64,000 nt of DNA from JALZVT01 sp039029135 (GTDB lineage: Bacteria > Pseudomonadota > Gammaproteobacteria > Pseudomonadales > Azotimanducaceae). Location of the stretch: contig JBCCGT010000001.1 of the NCBI GenBank assembly GCA_039029135.1, positions 186,001-250,000 of the forward strand. The letters are read 5' to 3'. Made by a program: the position numbers and the translations under genes. Below, piece by piece: positions 35,125 to 42,380 of this stretch (the first letter of the stretch is position 1; every line of letters starts with the position of its first letter). A model generated the notes under the pieces. The model was not told the DNA's origin, searched no databases, and saw only the letters and a list, made by a program, of their open reading frames with translations.

Positions 35125-35718
35125 CTACTCCGCCCGGCCGCCGTGCAGTTCCCGATTCTGAGCCTTGCCTTCGCGGGACTTGCGAACAAGGATCAGCGCG
35201 GCGCCGGTGCCACCCAGGCGCGGCGGCGCCGTATGCCAGGCGATCACCAGGGGCACGTGCGTCAGCCAGTGGACGACAAAGCTCTTCAGTCTGGCGGGCG
35301 TCGGGCTCTTCTCGCCGCGGCCGTGGGCGACCAGAACACAGCGCTTGCCGCTGTCGTGTGCCGCGGTCAGGAAATTCCACAGCGCGAGGCGCGCCTCCTT
35401 CACCGTCTTGTGATGCAGGTCGAGACTGGCTTCGACCGGATAGTCGCCGCCGCGTAGCCGCTCGAACACCTGACGCTGCACCCCGTCCTGCTTCCAGCCC
35501 AGCTCCGCGTGCGGGTCAACCGGCGGCACCTCGGCCAGCGTGAGGCCGCGCTCGTCGCCTTCTTCGTCCCGATCATGCTGCGCGTCGTGGCGGCGCTGCT
35601 GCTGTCCAGCGGTTGGGGCACCCGGCTTCCCCCGTTCCGCGGTCGCGCGGGTCTTCAGCGGCGCGACGTCGCCCATGGCTTCGCGAAACAGATCATCTTC
35701 ATTGGTCGAATCGCTCAC
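35125..35718 (-). CDS. Smr domain protein
   Basis: A 197-aa protein from GTG 35718 (VSDSTNEDDLFREAMGDVAPL, the usual opening of SmrA/YdaL-like proteins). Residues 1-90 are charged and probably unstructured except for the FREAMGDVAPL helix. Residues about 105-190 are the Smr domain: ASLDLHHKTVKEARLALWNFL (normally D-L-H-G), CVLVAHGRGEKSP with the H-G-R-G motif, and VIAWHTAPPRLGGTGAALILVRK. Smr domains nick DNA or cleave RNA, as in MutS2 and SmrA. It is the fourth gene downstream of a LexA box on this strand (64 nt after PhyH), so SOS regulation is possible. Confidence 0.87.
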   Translation of the reverse strand: MSDSTNEDDLFREAMGDVAPLKTRATAERGKPGAPTAGQQQRRHDAQHDRDEEGDERGLTLAEVPPVDPHAELGWKQDGVQRQVFERLRGGDYPVEASLDLHHKTVKEARLALWNFLTAAHDSGKRCVLVAHGRGEKSPTPARLKSFVVHWLTHVPLVIAWHTAPPRLGGTGAALILVRKSREGKAQNRELHGGRAE

Positions 35719-35782
35719 AGGCCCGCCTCCCGTCTGCCCGAGCGGACGCGCCAGGCAGACGTCATCTTGTTCTGATTGTGCT

Positions 35783-36574
35783 CTAACAGCCGCCCGTCGC
35801 CACCGGCAGCGACGGCAGCGCGGCAGATCGAGAGCCCGGCAGCGGCCGGTTATCAATCGCGTGATAGGTAAAGACCGCAGACAGCTTCGTGCGTTCGCTG
35901 TCGTTACGGCCGGCCGCGTGCAGCACCTGAGCGTCGAACAGCAGCAGATCGCCGGGGGCGAGTTCGAGCGCGACGGCCGACTCGATCAGCGCCCGATTTT
36001 GCGCGTCCTCCGGACGCAGAAACAGCGCCGGATCGAAACGCGACTCGGCGATCTCGGCGGCATGACTGCCGGGAATGATGGATAACGCGCCGTTGGCCGC
36101 ACCCTCGGGGGTCAGCGCAAGCCAGGCTGATACAAGCCGCGGTCGCTCGAAGGCCCAGTAACGCACGTCGCGATGCCAGTGGGTCGCGCTGCTGAAACCC
36201 GGGTGCTTGGTCATCACGCAGTTGTGGTGCCCCTGGGCAAGCTGGGGTCGCGGGCCGAGCCAGGGAGCGGTGGCGAGCAGCAGTTCGCCCAGCCGCGCGG
36301 AGGTCGCAAACGCGCGAAAGTCGGCGGTTCGATCGCAGGCGCGCAGCAGCCGGCGCGGCGTGCCGCCGCCCGGCGCCGAGCGGCTGACCGGGGCGCCGGG
36401 ATAGCCGACGTCGGCCTCGTACTCGATCGGCTCGACGCGTCGCGCCAGCTCCGCCTCCGCCTGCTCGCTCAGAAGCGCGAGTTCAGCGGCGCCCAGATAG
36501 CCGCGAGCGACACAGAAGCCGCGGGTCTCCAGCTCCTGCGCGAGCTGGGCGGTGTTCACAGCGGTGTTCGTCAT
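35783..36574 (-). CDS. phytanoyl-CoA dioxygenase (PhyH) family protein
   Basis: A 263-aa Fe(II)/2-oxoglutarate oxygenase of the PhyH family. The iron ligands are HxD in SSATHWHRDVRYWAFERP and the distal His in LLLFDAQVLHAAGRNDSERTKLSAVFTYH, with the following Arg to bind 2-oxoglutarate. The rest (GALSIIPGSHAAEI, LELAPGDLLLFD) fits. Substrates in the family range from phytanoyl-CoA to small molecules and cannot be inferred. It follows a 96-aa unknown gene by 7 nt and precedes smr by 64 nt, on the strand led by the LexA box. Confidence 0.87.
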   Translation of the reverse strand: MTNTAVNTAQLAQELETRGFCVARGYLGAAELALLSEQAEAELARRVEPIEYEADVGYPGAPVSRSAPGGGTPRRLLRACDRTADFRAFATSARLGELLLATAPWLGPRPQLAQGHHNCVMTKHPGFSSATHWHRDVRYWAFERPRLVSAWLALTPEGAANGALSIIPGSHAAEIAESRFDPALFLRPEDAQNRALIESAVALELAPGDLLLFDAQVLHAAGRNDSERTKLSAVFTYHAIDNRPLPGSRSAALPSLPVATGGC

Positions 36575-36581
36575 GGTCCGC

Positions 36582-36872
36582 CTATGCCGACCCTATGCCA
36601 CCGGAGGGGACCTGCCATTCGTGGACCCGCGCGCCGTTCACGGTGGCCTGTACGGCACCCGAACTCGGCCAGTAGCGGACCTCGACGTAGTGGTGTTCTT
36701 CCCACTCCAGTTCCACGTTCGTCCAGACGTACAGCGGTTCGCGCCCCAGATGGGCGCGCTCTTTGCGCACGACGCCCTCGTACAGCAACGCGAGGCGTTC
36801 GCCGGGCGTCACGTGAACCGCGAAGGCGCGATCACGGTAGATGAACTCGAAGCTGGCGGCGGCGTCGCTCAT
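36582..36872 (-). CDS. small protein of unknown function
   Basis: A 96-aa protein I do not recognise. Sequence features: FEFIYRDRAFAVHVTPGERLALLYEGVVRKERAHLGREPLYVWTNVELEWEEHHYVEVRYW suggests a compact all-beta domain with many aromatic and His/Glu residues, no signal peptide and no membrane segment. The start ATG 36872 has only a weak ribosome site. It ends 7 nt before PhyH and begins 60 nt after the radical SAM gene, so it is probably part of that transcript. Normal codon use and length of the open frame support a real gene. Confidence 0.65.
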   Translation of the reverse strand: MSDAAASFEFIYRDRAFAVHVTPGERLALLYEGVVRKERAHLGREPLYVWTNVELEWEEHHYVEVRYWPSSGAVQATVNGARVHEWQVPSGGIGSA

Positions 36873-36932
36873 GGGAGACTGATGACCGAAAAGAAGCAGG
36901 CGCGGTGAGCCGCCATTCTACTGGAGTTTCCG

Positions 36933-38126
36933 TCAGAACAGGCTGCCCTGCGGCGTCGGCACCCGAAACGATTCGACGTTCAGCGGCGGGTGTTTGACGG
37001 TCAGCCCGAGGCGTCTGCGCGCCGCCTCGAAGCGCTGCCGCAGGAGTTCGGCAACCGGTCCCGTGCCCGTCATGCGTTCGCCCCAGCGCGCGCGGTACAG
37101 CTCGCCGCCGCGCGTATCGCGGACGAGGTTGAGCACGTGCTGCGCGCGCTCCGGTCGGTGGACCGCCAGCCACTCGGCAAACAGCTCGCGCACCTCTCCC
37201 GGCAGACGCAGCAGAATGTAGCCGGCACGGGTGGCCCCGGCGGCCGCCGCCTGTTCGAGAATCGCCTCCAGCTCGCTGTCGTTGATCCACGGAATCAGCG
37301 GCGCGACCATCACGCCCACCGGCACGCCGGCGTCCTTCAACGCCGCGATCGCGCGCAGGCGTCGGGCGCCGCTGGGTGTCCGCGGCTCGAGCTGGCCCTT
37401 CAGCGTGTTGTCGAGCGTGGTAACGCTGATCGCGACGCTGACCAGGTTGTGAGCGGCAAGCTCAGACAGCACGTCCAGGTCGCGTTCCAACAGTCCTGCC
37501 CCCTTGGTCGTGATCGTGACGGGGTGGCGATGCTCGAGCAGCGTGCGCAGGATCTCGCGCGTGATGCGCATGGTCTTCTCGGACGGCTGATACGGATCGG
37601 TGTTGGTGCCTATCGCTATGGGCCGGGGAACATAGCTGCGCAGCGACAGCTCGCGCTCGAGCCGCGCGACGGCGTCGGCCTTGTAGAAGATGCGGCTTTC
37701 GAAGTCGAGTCCCGGTGACAGATCCAGATAGGCGTGGGTCGGCCGCGCGAAGCAGTAGACGCAGCCGTGCTCGCAGCCCTTGTAGGGATTGATCGAGCGA
37801 TCGAACGGGATGTCCGGCGACTGATTACGCGTAATCAGCCGTTTTGTCTGATCCGGCAGCAGCTGCACGCGCTTGGCCGGCACGGGCGCCTCGCCCTCAT
37901 CGTAGATCGTGACGAGCGGCAGATAGCGGCTCTCGCGGTTGCTGACCGCGCCTTTGCCTTTGACTGCGCCCTTACTCTCGACTGCGCCTTTACTCTCGAC
38001 TGCGCCCTTACTCTCGACTGCGCCTCCTCCGCTCGCAGCTTGAATCGCGGCTGCCGGAGTGCCGACTCCGCCGGCGCTCGCGCCGGGAGCCTGCCCGGTG
38101 ATCCGCCTCGTTGCGTCCCGACCCAC
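36933..38126 (-). CDS. PA0069-family radical SAM protein
   Basis: A 397-aa radical SAM enzyme related to spore photoproduct lyase (SplB-like). The cluster motif is CEHGCVYC (C-x3-C-x2-C) in SINPYKGCEHGCVYCFARPTHAYLDLSPGLDFES. Then IAIGTNTDPYQPSEKTMRITREIL, VTITTKGAGLLERDLDVL and VAISVTTLDNTLKGQLEPRTPS match the family closely, and the C-terminus RARWGERMTGTGPVAELLRQRFEAARRRLGL is standard. Residues about 34-60 hold a tandem G-A-V-E-S-K insert. As I recall, PA0069 of P. aeruginosa is LexA-controlled; here an excellent LexA box lies 102 nt upstream of the start. Probable DNA-damage role, reaction unknown. Confidence 0.9.
   Translation of the reverse strand: MGRDATRRITGQAPGASAGGVGTPAAAIQAASGGGAVESKGAVESKGAVESKGAVKGKGAVSNRESRYLPLVTIYDEGEAPVPAKRVQLLPDQTKRLITRNQSPDIPFDRSINPYKGCEHGCVYCFARPTHAYLDLSPGLDFESRIFYKADAVARLERELSLRSYVPRPIAIGTNTDPYQPSEKTMRITREILRTLLEHRHPVTITTKGAGLLERDLDVLSELAAHNLVSVAISVTTLDNTLKGQLEPRTPSGARRLRAIAALKDAGVPVGVMVAPLIPWINDSELEAILEQAAAAGATRAGYILLRLPGEVRELFAEWLAVHRPERAQHVLNLVRDTRGGELYRARWGERMTGTGPVAELLRQRFEAARRRLGLTVKHPPLNVESFRVPTPQGSLF
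37946..38017 (-). repeat. four tandem 18-bp units in the radical SAM gene
   Basis: Three near-perfect copies of CTGCGCCYTTACTCTCGA (37964-38017, plus-strand orientation) preceded by one diverged copy (37946-37963). They encode G-A-V-E-S-K repeats between the N-terminus and the catalytic core; a likely slippage tract. Confidence 0.88.
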
Positions 38127-38227
38127 GGTGCCTCCTCTTGCCTTCTGGTACTAAGATCTGGTCCTAAGAGAACTCCTGTTCGTAGGCTGAGCTGGCTTGC
38201 TCGCGCGATCGCCGTCTCTCGGACCGA

Positions 38228-38247
38228 TACTGGTTATTTATACAGTA
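38228..38247 (-). promoter_or_regulatory. LexA (SOS) box
   Basis: TACTGGTTATTTATACAGTA on the plus strand matches 17 of 20 positions of the E. coli consensus TACTGTATATATATACAGTA, with both CTG/CAG half-sites intact. It overlaps the predicted -10 of the radical SAM promoter and lies 62 nt before the divergent retropepsin-like gene, so it could act on either direction. Confidence 0.85.
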
Positions 38248-38265
38248 TATCCATGATCGACCCAA
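38237..38265 (-). promoter_or_regulatory. predicted promoter of the radical SAM gene
   Basis: On the minus strand TTGGGT, 17 nt, then TATAAA. The -10 lies inside the LexA box, the ordinary arrangement for repression. A start site near 38230 would give a leader of about 104 nt. Confidence 0.5.
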
Positions 38266-38309
38266 CCGCGACCAGTGAGTAGACTCGCCGGCTCTACGCG
38301 AGGACTCCC

Positions 38310-39122
38310 ATGCACCCATCCCGGCAATTCTGGCGGCCTGTTAAGCGGTCTGCGGCTCGAGCACGATCCGGAGCTACCGCGCCGGCCGTCGCGCTCGCGC
38401 TGGGAGCTTTGCTGCTGACCGGCTGCGCCACGGTGGATCCGGCGCCCGCGGCCGAGAACATGGCCAAGCTAGAGGGACTGATGGCCGCGGCCCGCAGCGA
38501 CATCGAGGGACTGGGGGCTGCTCAGGCCGACGATAACCAGGCCCTGAACCAGCGCCTCACGCGGATCGACGCCGGGCTGCGCGGCATTCCGAAGCTGCTG
38601 GAGGCCGCCTGCCAGCGGCCTACAACGGTGACGACCAGCTGCGACGCCGACGAGGTACAGACCATCATCATGAACGACGACAAGATGGTCGTCGGCGAGG
38701 CCGAGTACGTCTGGCTGGAACCGCCGGGCATCAGCCTGACTGCCCGGATCGACACCGGCGCAAGCAGCAACGTTTTGATCGCCAGTGAAGTCATCGCCTT
38801 CGAGCGCGACGGCGACGACTGGGCGCGCTTTACAATCGATACCAGCGAAGAAGAAGGCGCCGAGGGCCAGACGGTCACCGTCGAGCGCAAGGTCCGCCGG
38901 GTCATGAAGAGCAGCAAGCGGCCGGTCGTGCGCCTGCGCATCGCCCTGGGCGACGTGCGCGACTCGTTCGACTTCATCCTGACGGAGCGCGAGCGGGGCA
39001 GTCATGCGATCCAGCTCGGCCGCGGCTTCCTGCAAGACGTCGCGCTGGTTGACGTGGGTAGGCAGTTCATCCAGCCTCGCCTGACTGGTAAAAACGACAA
39101 GGAAGGCAGCACCGGGCGCTGA
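38310..39122 (+). CDS. retropepsin-like aspartic protease lipoprotein (PF05618-type 'ATP-dependent zinc protease')
   Basis: A 270-aa predicted lipoprotein with lipobox LLTGC (Cys39) after an Ala-rich signal segment. Residues about 47-100 are helical (EGLMAAARSDIEGLGAAQ). The protease-like domain begins near 127: EAEYVWLEPPGISLTARIDTGASSNVLIASEVIAFERDGDDWARF, with the aspartyl motif D-T-G-A at 148-151, a retropepsin-like single Asp; dimerisation would be required. Although often annotated as ATP-dependent zinc protease, no zinc ligands are visible. It heads a three-gene group with a 7TM transglutaminase-like and an ATP-grasp protein. Start is 62 nt from a LexA box on the divergent side. Confidence 0.82.
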   Translation: MHPSRQFWRPVKRSAARARSGATAPAVALALGALLLTGCATVDPAPAAENMAKLEGLMAAARSDIEGLGAAQADDNQALNQRLTRIDAGLRGIPKLLEAACQRPTTVTTSCDADEVQTIIMNDDKMVVGEAEYVWLEPPGISLTARIDTGASSNVLIASEVIAFERDGDDWARFTIDTSEEEGAEGQTVTVERKVRRVMKSSKRPVVRLRIALGDVRDSFDFILTERERGSHAIQLGRGFLQDVALVDVGRQFIQPRLTGKNDKEGSTGR

Positions 39123-39180
39123 CACGCGTGCAGCAGGCACTCCTAAAAGCGCACGTGAAACAACGACCCGGCCACGCAAG

Positions 39181-40686
39181 ATGACGCAGCGCTGGCCCTA
39201 CCTGTTCATCATGGCCGCACTCTTCGCGGGCGGCATCGCAACCGCCGTGTTTCGGCACGATACCTATCGTATTCCCTACCTGCCGGGTACCGCCCAGAGC
39301 GTCTGGCAAATCGAGGCCAAGGTCGAATTCGAGGCCAGCGGCGATCCGGTGCAGGTGGCGCTGACCCTGCCGCCCGTGCAGGCGGGATTCACCTTTCTCG
39401 AGGGCACAGCCGCGTCGCCCGGCTATGGTTCGCACCGCGAGCAGGGGCGCGCGCAGCAGCTCATTCGCTGGTCGAAGCGCGACGCGCGCGGCATCCAGAC
39501 CCTGTTCTACAAGTTCGAGGCGGTCGAGGCGCCCGACTTCGCGCCGCCGCCCGCCGACGAGACCGCGCCGACTGCCGAGAGCCTCGTGTGGGATGAGCCC
39601 TACGACACCGCCGTCGCCTCGCTGCTCGCAAGCGCCGTCCCGCGCAGCGCGGACGGCTATACGCTCGCCCGCGAGCTGCTGGTTCTTATGAACACCACGC
39701 CCGTAGACCAGAACGTGGCGCTGCTGCTGTCGGAGTGGGATCCGCCGCGGCTGCTACCCCGGCTGCTGCGCCAGGCCGGCGTCGCCGCCCGGACGGTCAC
39801 CGCCCTCGATCTGCAGGATCGGCGCCGGCGACAGGAGCTGCGGGAACTGGTACAGGTCTGGGACGGCAGCGGCTGGCGGCTGCTCGACCCGCAGACAGAC
39901 GGCGCCGAGCGACCCGACAACCTGCTGCTGTGGCAGACGAGCGAACCCAGCGTGCTGGAGGTCATCGGCGGCACCAACAGTCGCGTGCTGTTCAGCATGA
40001 TCAATCAGACCCGCAGCGCGCTGTCGCTGGTCAGCGCCCAGAGCGCCAACCCCCTGCTGTCGCTGTATTCGCTGCCGATCGAAGAACAGAGTCTGTTCAA
40101 GCTGATCATGCTGCTGCCGGTCGGCGCGCTCGTCGTCGTGTTGATGCGCATCCTCGTTGGTATCCGCACCTCGGGTACCTTCATGCCGGTCCTGATTGCG
40201 CTGGCATTCCTGCAGACCCAGCTCGTCACGGGCCTGATCAGTTTCCTGCTCGTCGTGGCGACAGGGCTGGTGCTCCGCTCCTATCTATCGGCGCTCAACT
40301 TGCTGCTGGTAGCGCGCATCGCGACCCTCGTCATCGTCGTGATCGGCATCATCTCAGTGGTCAGCATCGTCAGCTATCGCCTGGGTCTGATCGGCGGCCT
40401 GACCATTACGTTCTTTCCAATGATCATCCTCGCCTGGACGATCGAGCGCATGTCGATCTTGTGGGAAGAGGAGGGACCGAAAGAGGTGCTGATTCAGGGC
40501 GGCGGCAGCCTGTTCGTCGCGACGATTGCGTTCCTGCTCATGCAGCAGCCGGTCGTACAGCATCTGGCCTTCAACTTTCCCGAACTGCATTTGTGCCTGC
40601 TGGCGCTCATCCTGCTGGTGGGCCGCTACACCGGCTATCGGCTCACGGAGCTCGTGCGCTTCAGCGGCATGCGCGGCGCGGACTGA
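39181..40686 (+). CDS. inactive transglutaminase-like protein with C-terminal multi-span membrane domain
   Basis: A 501-aa inner-membrane protein. One N-terminal helix (MTQRWPYLFIMAALFAGGIATAV) is followed by a periplasmic beta-rich part and a transglutaminase-like fold (about 140-250: DGYTLARELLVLMNTTPVDQNVALLLS ... GVAARTVTALDL). The Cys-His-Asp triad is not recognisable, hence 'inactive'. Residues about 300-490 form about seven membrane helices (7TM_transglut type: LLPVGALVVVLMRILVGIRTSGTFMPVLIALAFL ...). The order and neighbours match a conserved trio in proteobacteria that has been linked by others to osmotic-stress tolerance, as I recall. It is 58 nt after the retropepsin-like gene. Confidence 0.85.
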   Translation: MTQRWPYLFIMAALFAGGIATAVFRHDTYRIPYLPGTAQSVWQIEAKVEFEASGDPVQVALTLPPVQAGFTFLEGTAASPGYGSHREQGRAQQLIRWSKRDARGIQTLFYKFEAVEAPDFAPPPADETAPTAESLVWDEPYDTAVASLLASAVPRSADGYTLARELLVLMNTTPVDQNVALLLSEWDPPRLLPRLLRQAGVAARTVTALDLQDRRRRQELRELVQVWDGSGWRLLDPQTDGAERPDNLLLWQTSEPSVLEVIGGTNSRVLFSMINQTRSALSLVSAQSANPLLSLYSLPIEEQSLFKLIMLLPVGALVVVLMRILVGIRTSGTFMPVLIALAFLQTQLVTGLISFLLVVATGLVLRSYLSALNLLLVARIATLVIVVIGIISVVSIVSYRLGLIGGLTITFFPMIILAWTIERMSILWEEEGPKEVLIQGGGSLFVATIAFLLMQQPVVQHLAFNFPELHLCLLALILLVGRYTGYRLTELVRFSGMRGAD

Positions 40687-40698
40687 GTCGCGGCGACT

Positions 40699-41682
40699 AT
40701 GGAGTGGATTACGCCCAGACGACTGAAGCGGCTCGGCATGCTCGGCATGAACTGTCGTAACGTCGAGTACATCAGTCGCTTTAACGATCGCCGCAACTAT
40801 CCGCTGGTCGACGACAAGCTGCAGACCAAGCTGCTGGCCGAAGAGTACGGCGTCGCTGTGCCGAATCTGCAGCACGTCATACGCACACAGCGAGAGGTCG
40901 CGGCGGTCCAGGCGCGCCTGCGTCTCACCGAGCGCTTCGTGGTCAAGCCGGCGCACGGCAGCGGCGGCAAGGGCATTCTGGTCATCATCGGCCGGGATCA
41001 GGAGACCGACGAGCTGATTCGCAGCAACGGCGAGCGAATCACCTGGATTGATCTGCGCCGGCACATGTCCAACGTGGTGAGCGGCCTGTACTCTCTGGGC
41101 GGACGCACCGATCAGGCGATCGTCGAGGATTTAGTGATCGCCGACCCGATCTTCGAAGCGGTGAGCTACGAGGGCGTGCCCGACATCCGCCTCATCCTGT
41201 TCATGGGCTATCCGGTGATGGGCATGCTGCGGCTGGCCACCCGGGCGTCGGACGGCAAGGCGAACCTGCATCAGGGCGCCATCGGCGTCGGCCTCGACAT
41301 CGCGACCGGCCGCAGCATCGCCGCCGTGCAGAACAACAGAATCGTGACCACACATCCCGACACGAACGCACCGCTGGATCATCTGCAGGTGCCCAACTGG
41401 GAGCGCCTGCTGCATCTTGCCGCCGGCTGCTACGACATGACCGATCTCGGCTATCTCGGCGCCGACATCGTGCTCGACCGCGAGCGGGGACCGCTGCTCT
41501 TGGAACTCAACGCGCGGCCGGGGCTGACCATTCAGGTCACTAACCAGAAGGGCCTGAGACCGAGGCTGGCGCACATCGAGTCCTTGGGGCGCCGCAGCGC
41601 CGTCGCGGAAGATCGTGTCAGCTACGCGATGACGCACTTCGGTCACCAATCGAATCAGGAGCAGGCGGAGCTGTTCGAATGA
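40699..41682 (+). CDS. RimK-related ATP-grasp ligase
   Basis: A 327-aa ATP-grasp enzyme of the RimK-like alpha-L-glutamate ligase-related family. Nucleotide-binding segments: RFVVKPAHGSGGKGILVIIGRD (glycine-rich lid), then VEDLVIADPIFEAVSYEGVPDIRLILFMGYPVMGMLRLATRASDGKANLHQGAIGVGLDI, and the metal-binding end YLGADIVLDRERGPLLLELNARPGLTIQ with the E/N ligands. It should make an amide or peptide bond with ATP. The acceptor is unknown, but the adjacent protease-like and transglutaminase-like proteins suggest a peptide or envelope substrate. It starts 12 nt after the 7TM gene and overlaps the GST gene by 4 nt. Confidence 0.88.
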   Translation: MEWITPRRLKRLGMLGMNCRNVEYISRFNDRRNYPLVDDKLQTKLLAEEYGVAVPNLQHVIRTQREVAAVQARLRLTERFVVKPAHGSGGKGILVIIGRDQETDELIRSNGERITWIDLRRHMSNVVSGLYSLGGRTDQAIVEDLVIADPIFEAVSYEGVPDIRLILFMGYPVMGMLRLATRASDGKANLHQGAIGVGLDIATGRSIAAVQNNRIVTTHPDTNAPLDHLQVPNWERLLHLAAGCYDMTDLGYLGADIVLDRERGPLLLELNARPGLTIQVTNQKGLRPRLAHIESLGRRSAVAEDRVSYAMTHFGHQSNQEQAELFE

Positions 41683-42311
41683 CGTTAAAGATCATCGGCG
41701 GGGCCACTACCCGAACGATGCGCGCCCACTGGGCGGCGCGCGAAATGAACCTGGATTACGAGGTCGAGCTGATCGGCAGCCGCTCCGGCGCAACCCAGAA
41801 GCCCGAGTTCCTCGCGCTCAGCCGCAAAGAAAAGATCCCCGTGCTGATCCACGACGACTTCGTGCTCACGGAAAGCGCGGCGATCATTCACTATCTGTCA
41901 GCGCTGGGGGACGGCAGCCTGGTGCCGACAGAGATCAAGGCGCGCGCGCGCTACGACGAGTGGCTGTCGTTTCTGCTGATGGAGCTGGACGCCCAGTTCC
42001 TGTACGCCATTCGAAAACACCGCGATCTCGCCCACATCTACGGCGAGGCGCCGACGGCGATCGACGCGGCACGCAGCGGTTTCGAAAAGTACGTGCCGCT
42101 CGTCTACCGCCAGCTCGAGCCGGGGCGGGCCTATCTGCTGGGTGATACTTTTCGCGGCGTCGACATCGTGCTGACGACGGTGCTGGAATGGGCGCTCGCC
42201 TATGAGTTCGAGCTCGCAGCCATCGCACAGGCCTATTTGGAACGCATACAGGCGCGAGACGCGTATCAGAGCGCGCGCAAGCTGAACTTCTCGATCACGC
42301 CAGATCAGTAG
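41679..42311 (+). CDS. glutathione S-transferase family protein
   Basis: A 210-aa GST. The thioredoxin-like N-domain starts TLKIIGGATTRTMRAHWAAREMNLDYE and includes the cis-proline segment KIPVLIHDDFVLTESAAIIHYLS with the E-S glutathione contact. The helical C-domain spans about 85-205. The start overlaps the ATP-grasp stop (ATGA), so it is coupled to the trio, and it precedes the antiporter by 69 nt. Substrate unknown. The placement before a Kef-like antiporter is suggestive since Kef systems respond to glutathione. Confidence 0.88.
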   Translation: MTLKIIGGATTRTMRAHWAAREMNLDYEVELIGSRSGATQKPEFLALSRKEKIPVLIHDDFVLTESAAIIHYLSALGDGSLVPTEIKARARYDEWLSFLLMELDAQFLYAIRKHRDLAHIYGEAPTAIDAARSGFEKYVPLVYRQLEPGRAYLLGDTFRGVDIVLTTVLEWALAYEFELAAIAQAYLERIQARDAYQSARKLNFSITPDQ

Positions 42312-42380
42312 GTCTGCCAAATGCGCGAGCGCGACATGCGCAACCCCATCCATCGAGCCGCCGGTTGACGAGTAACCATA

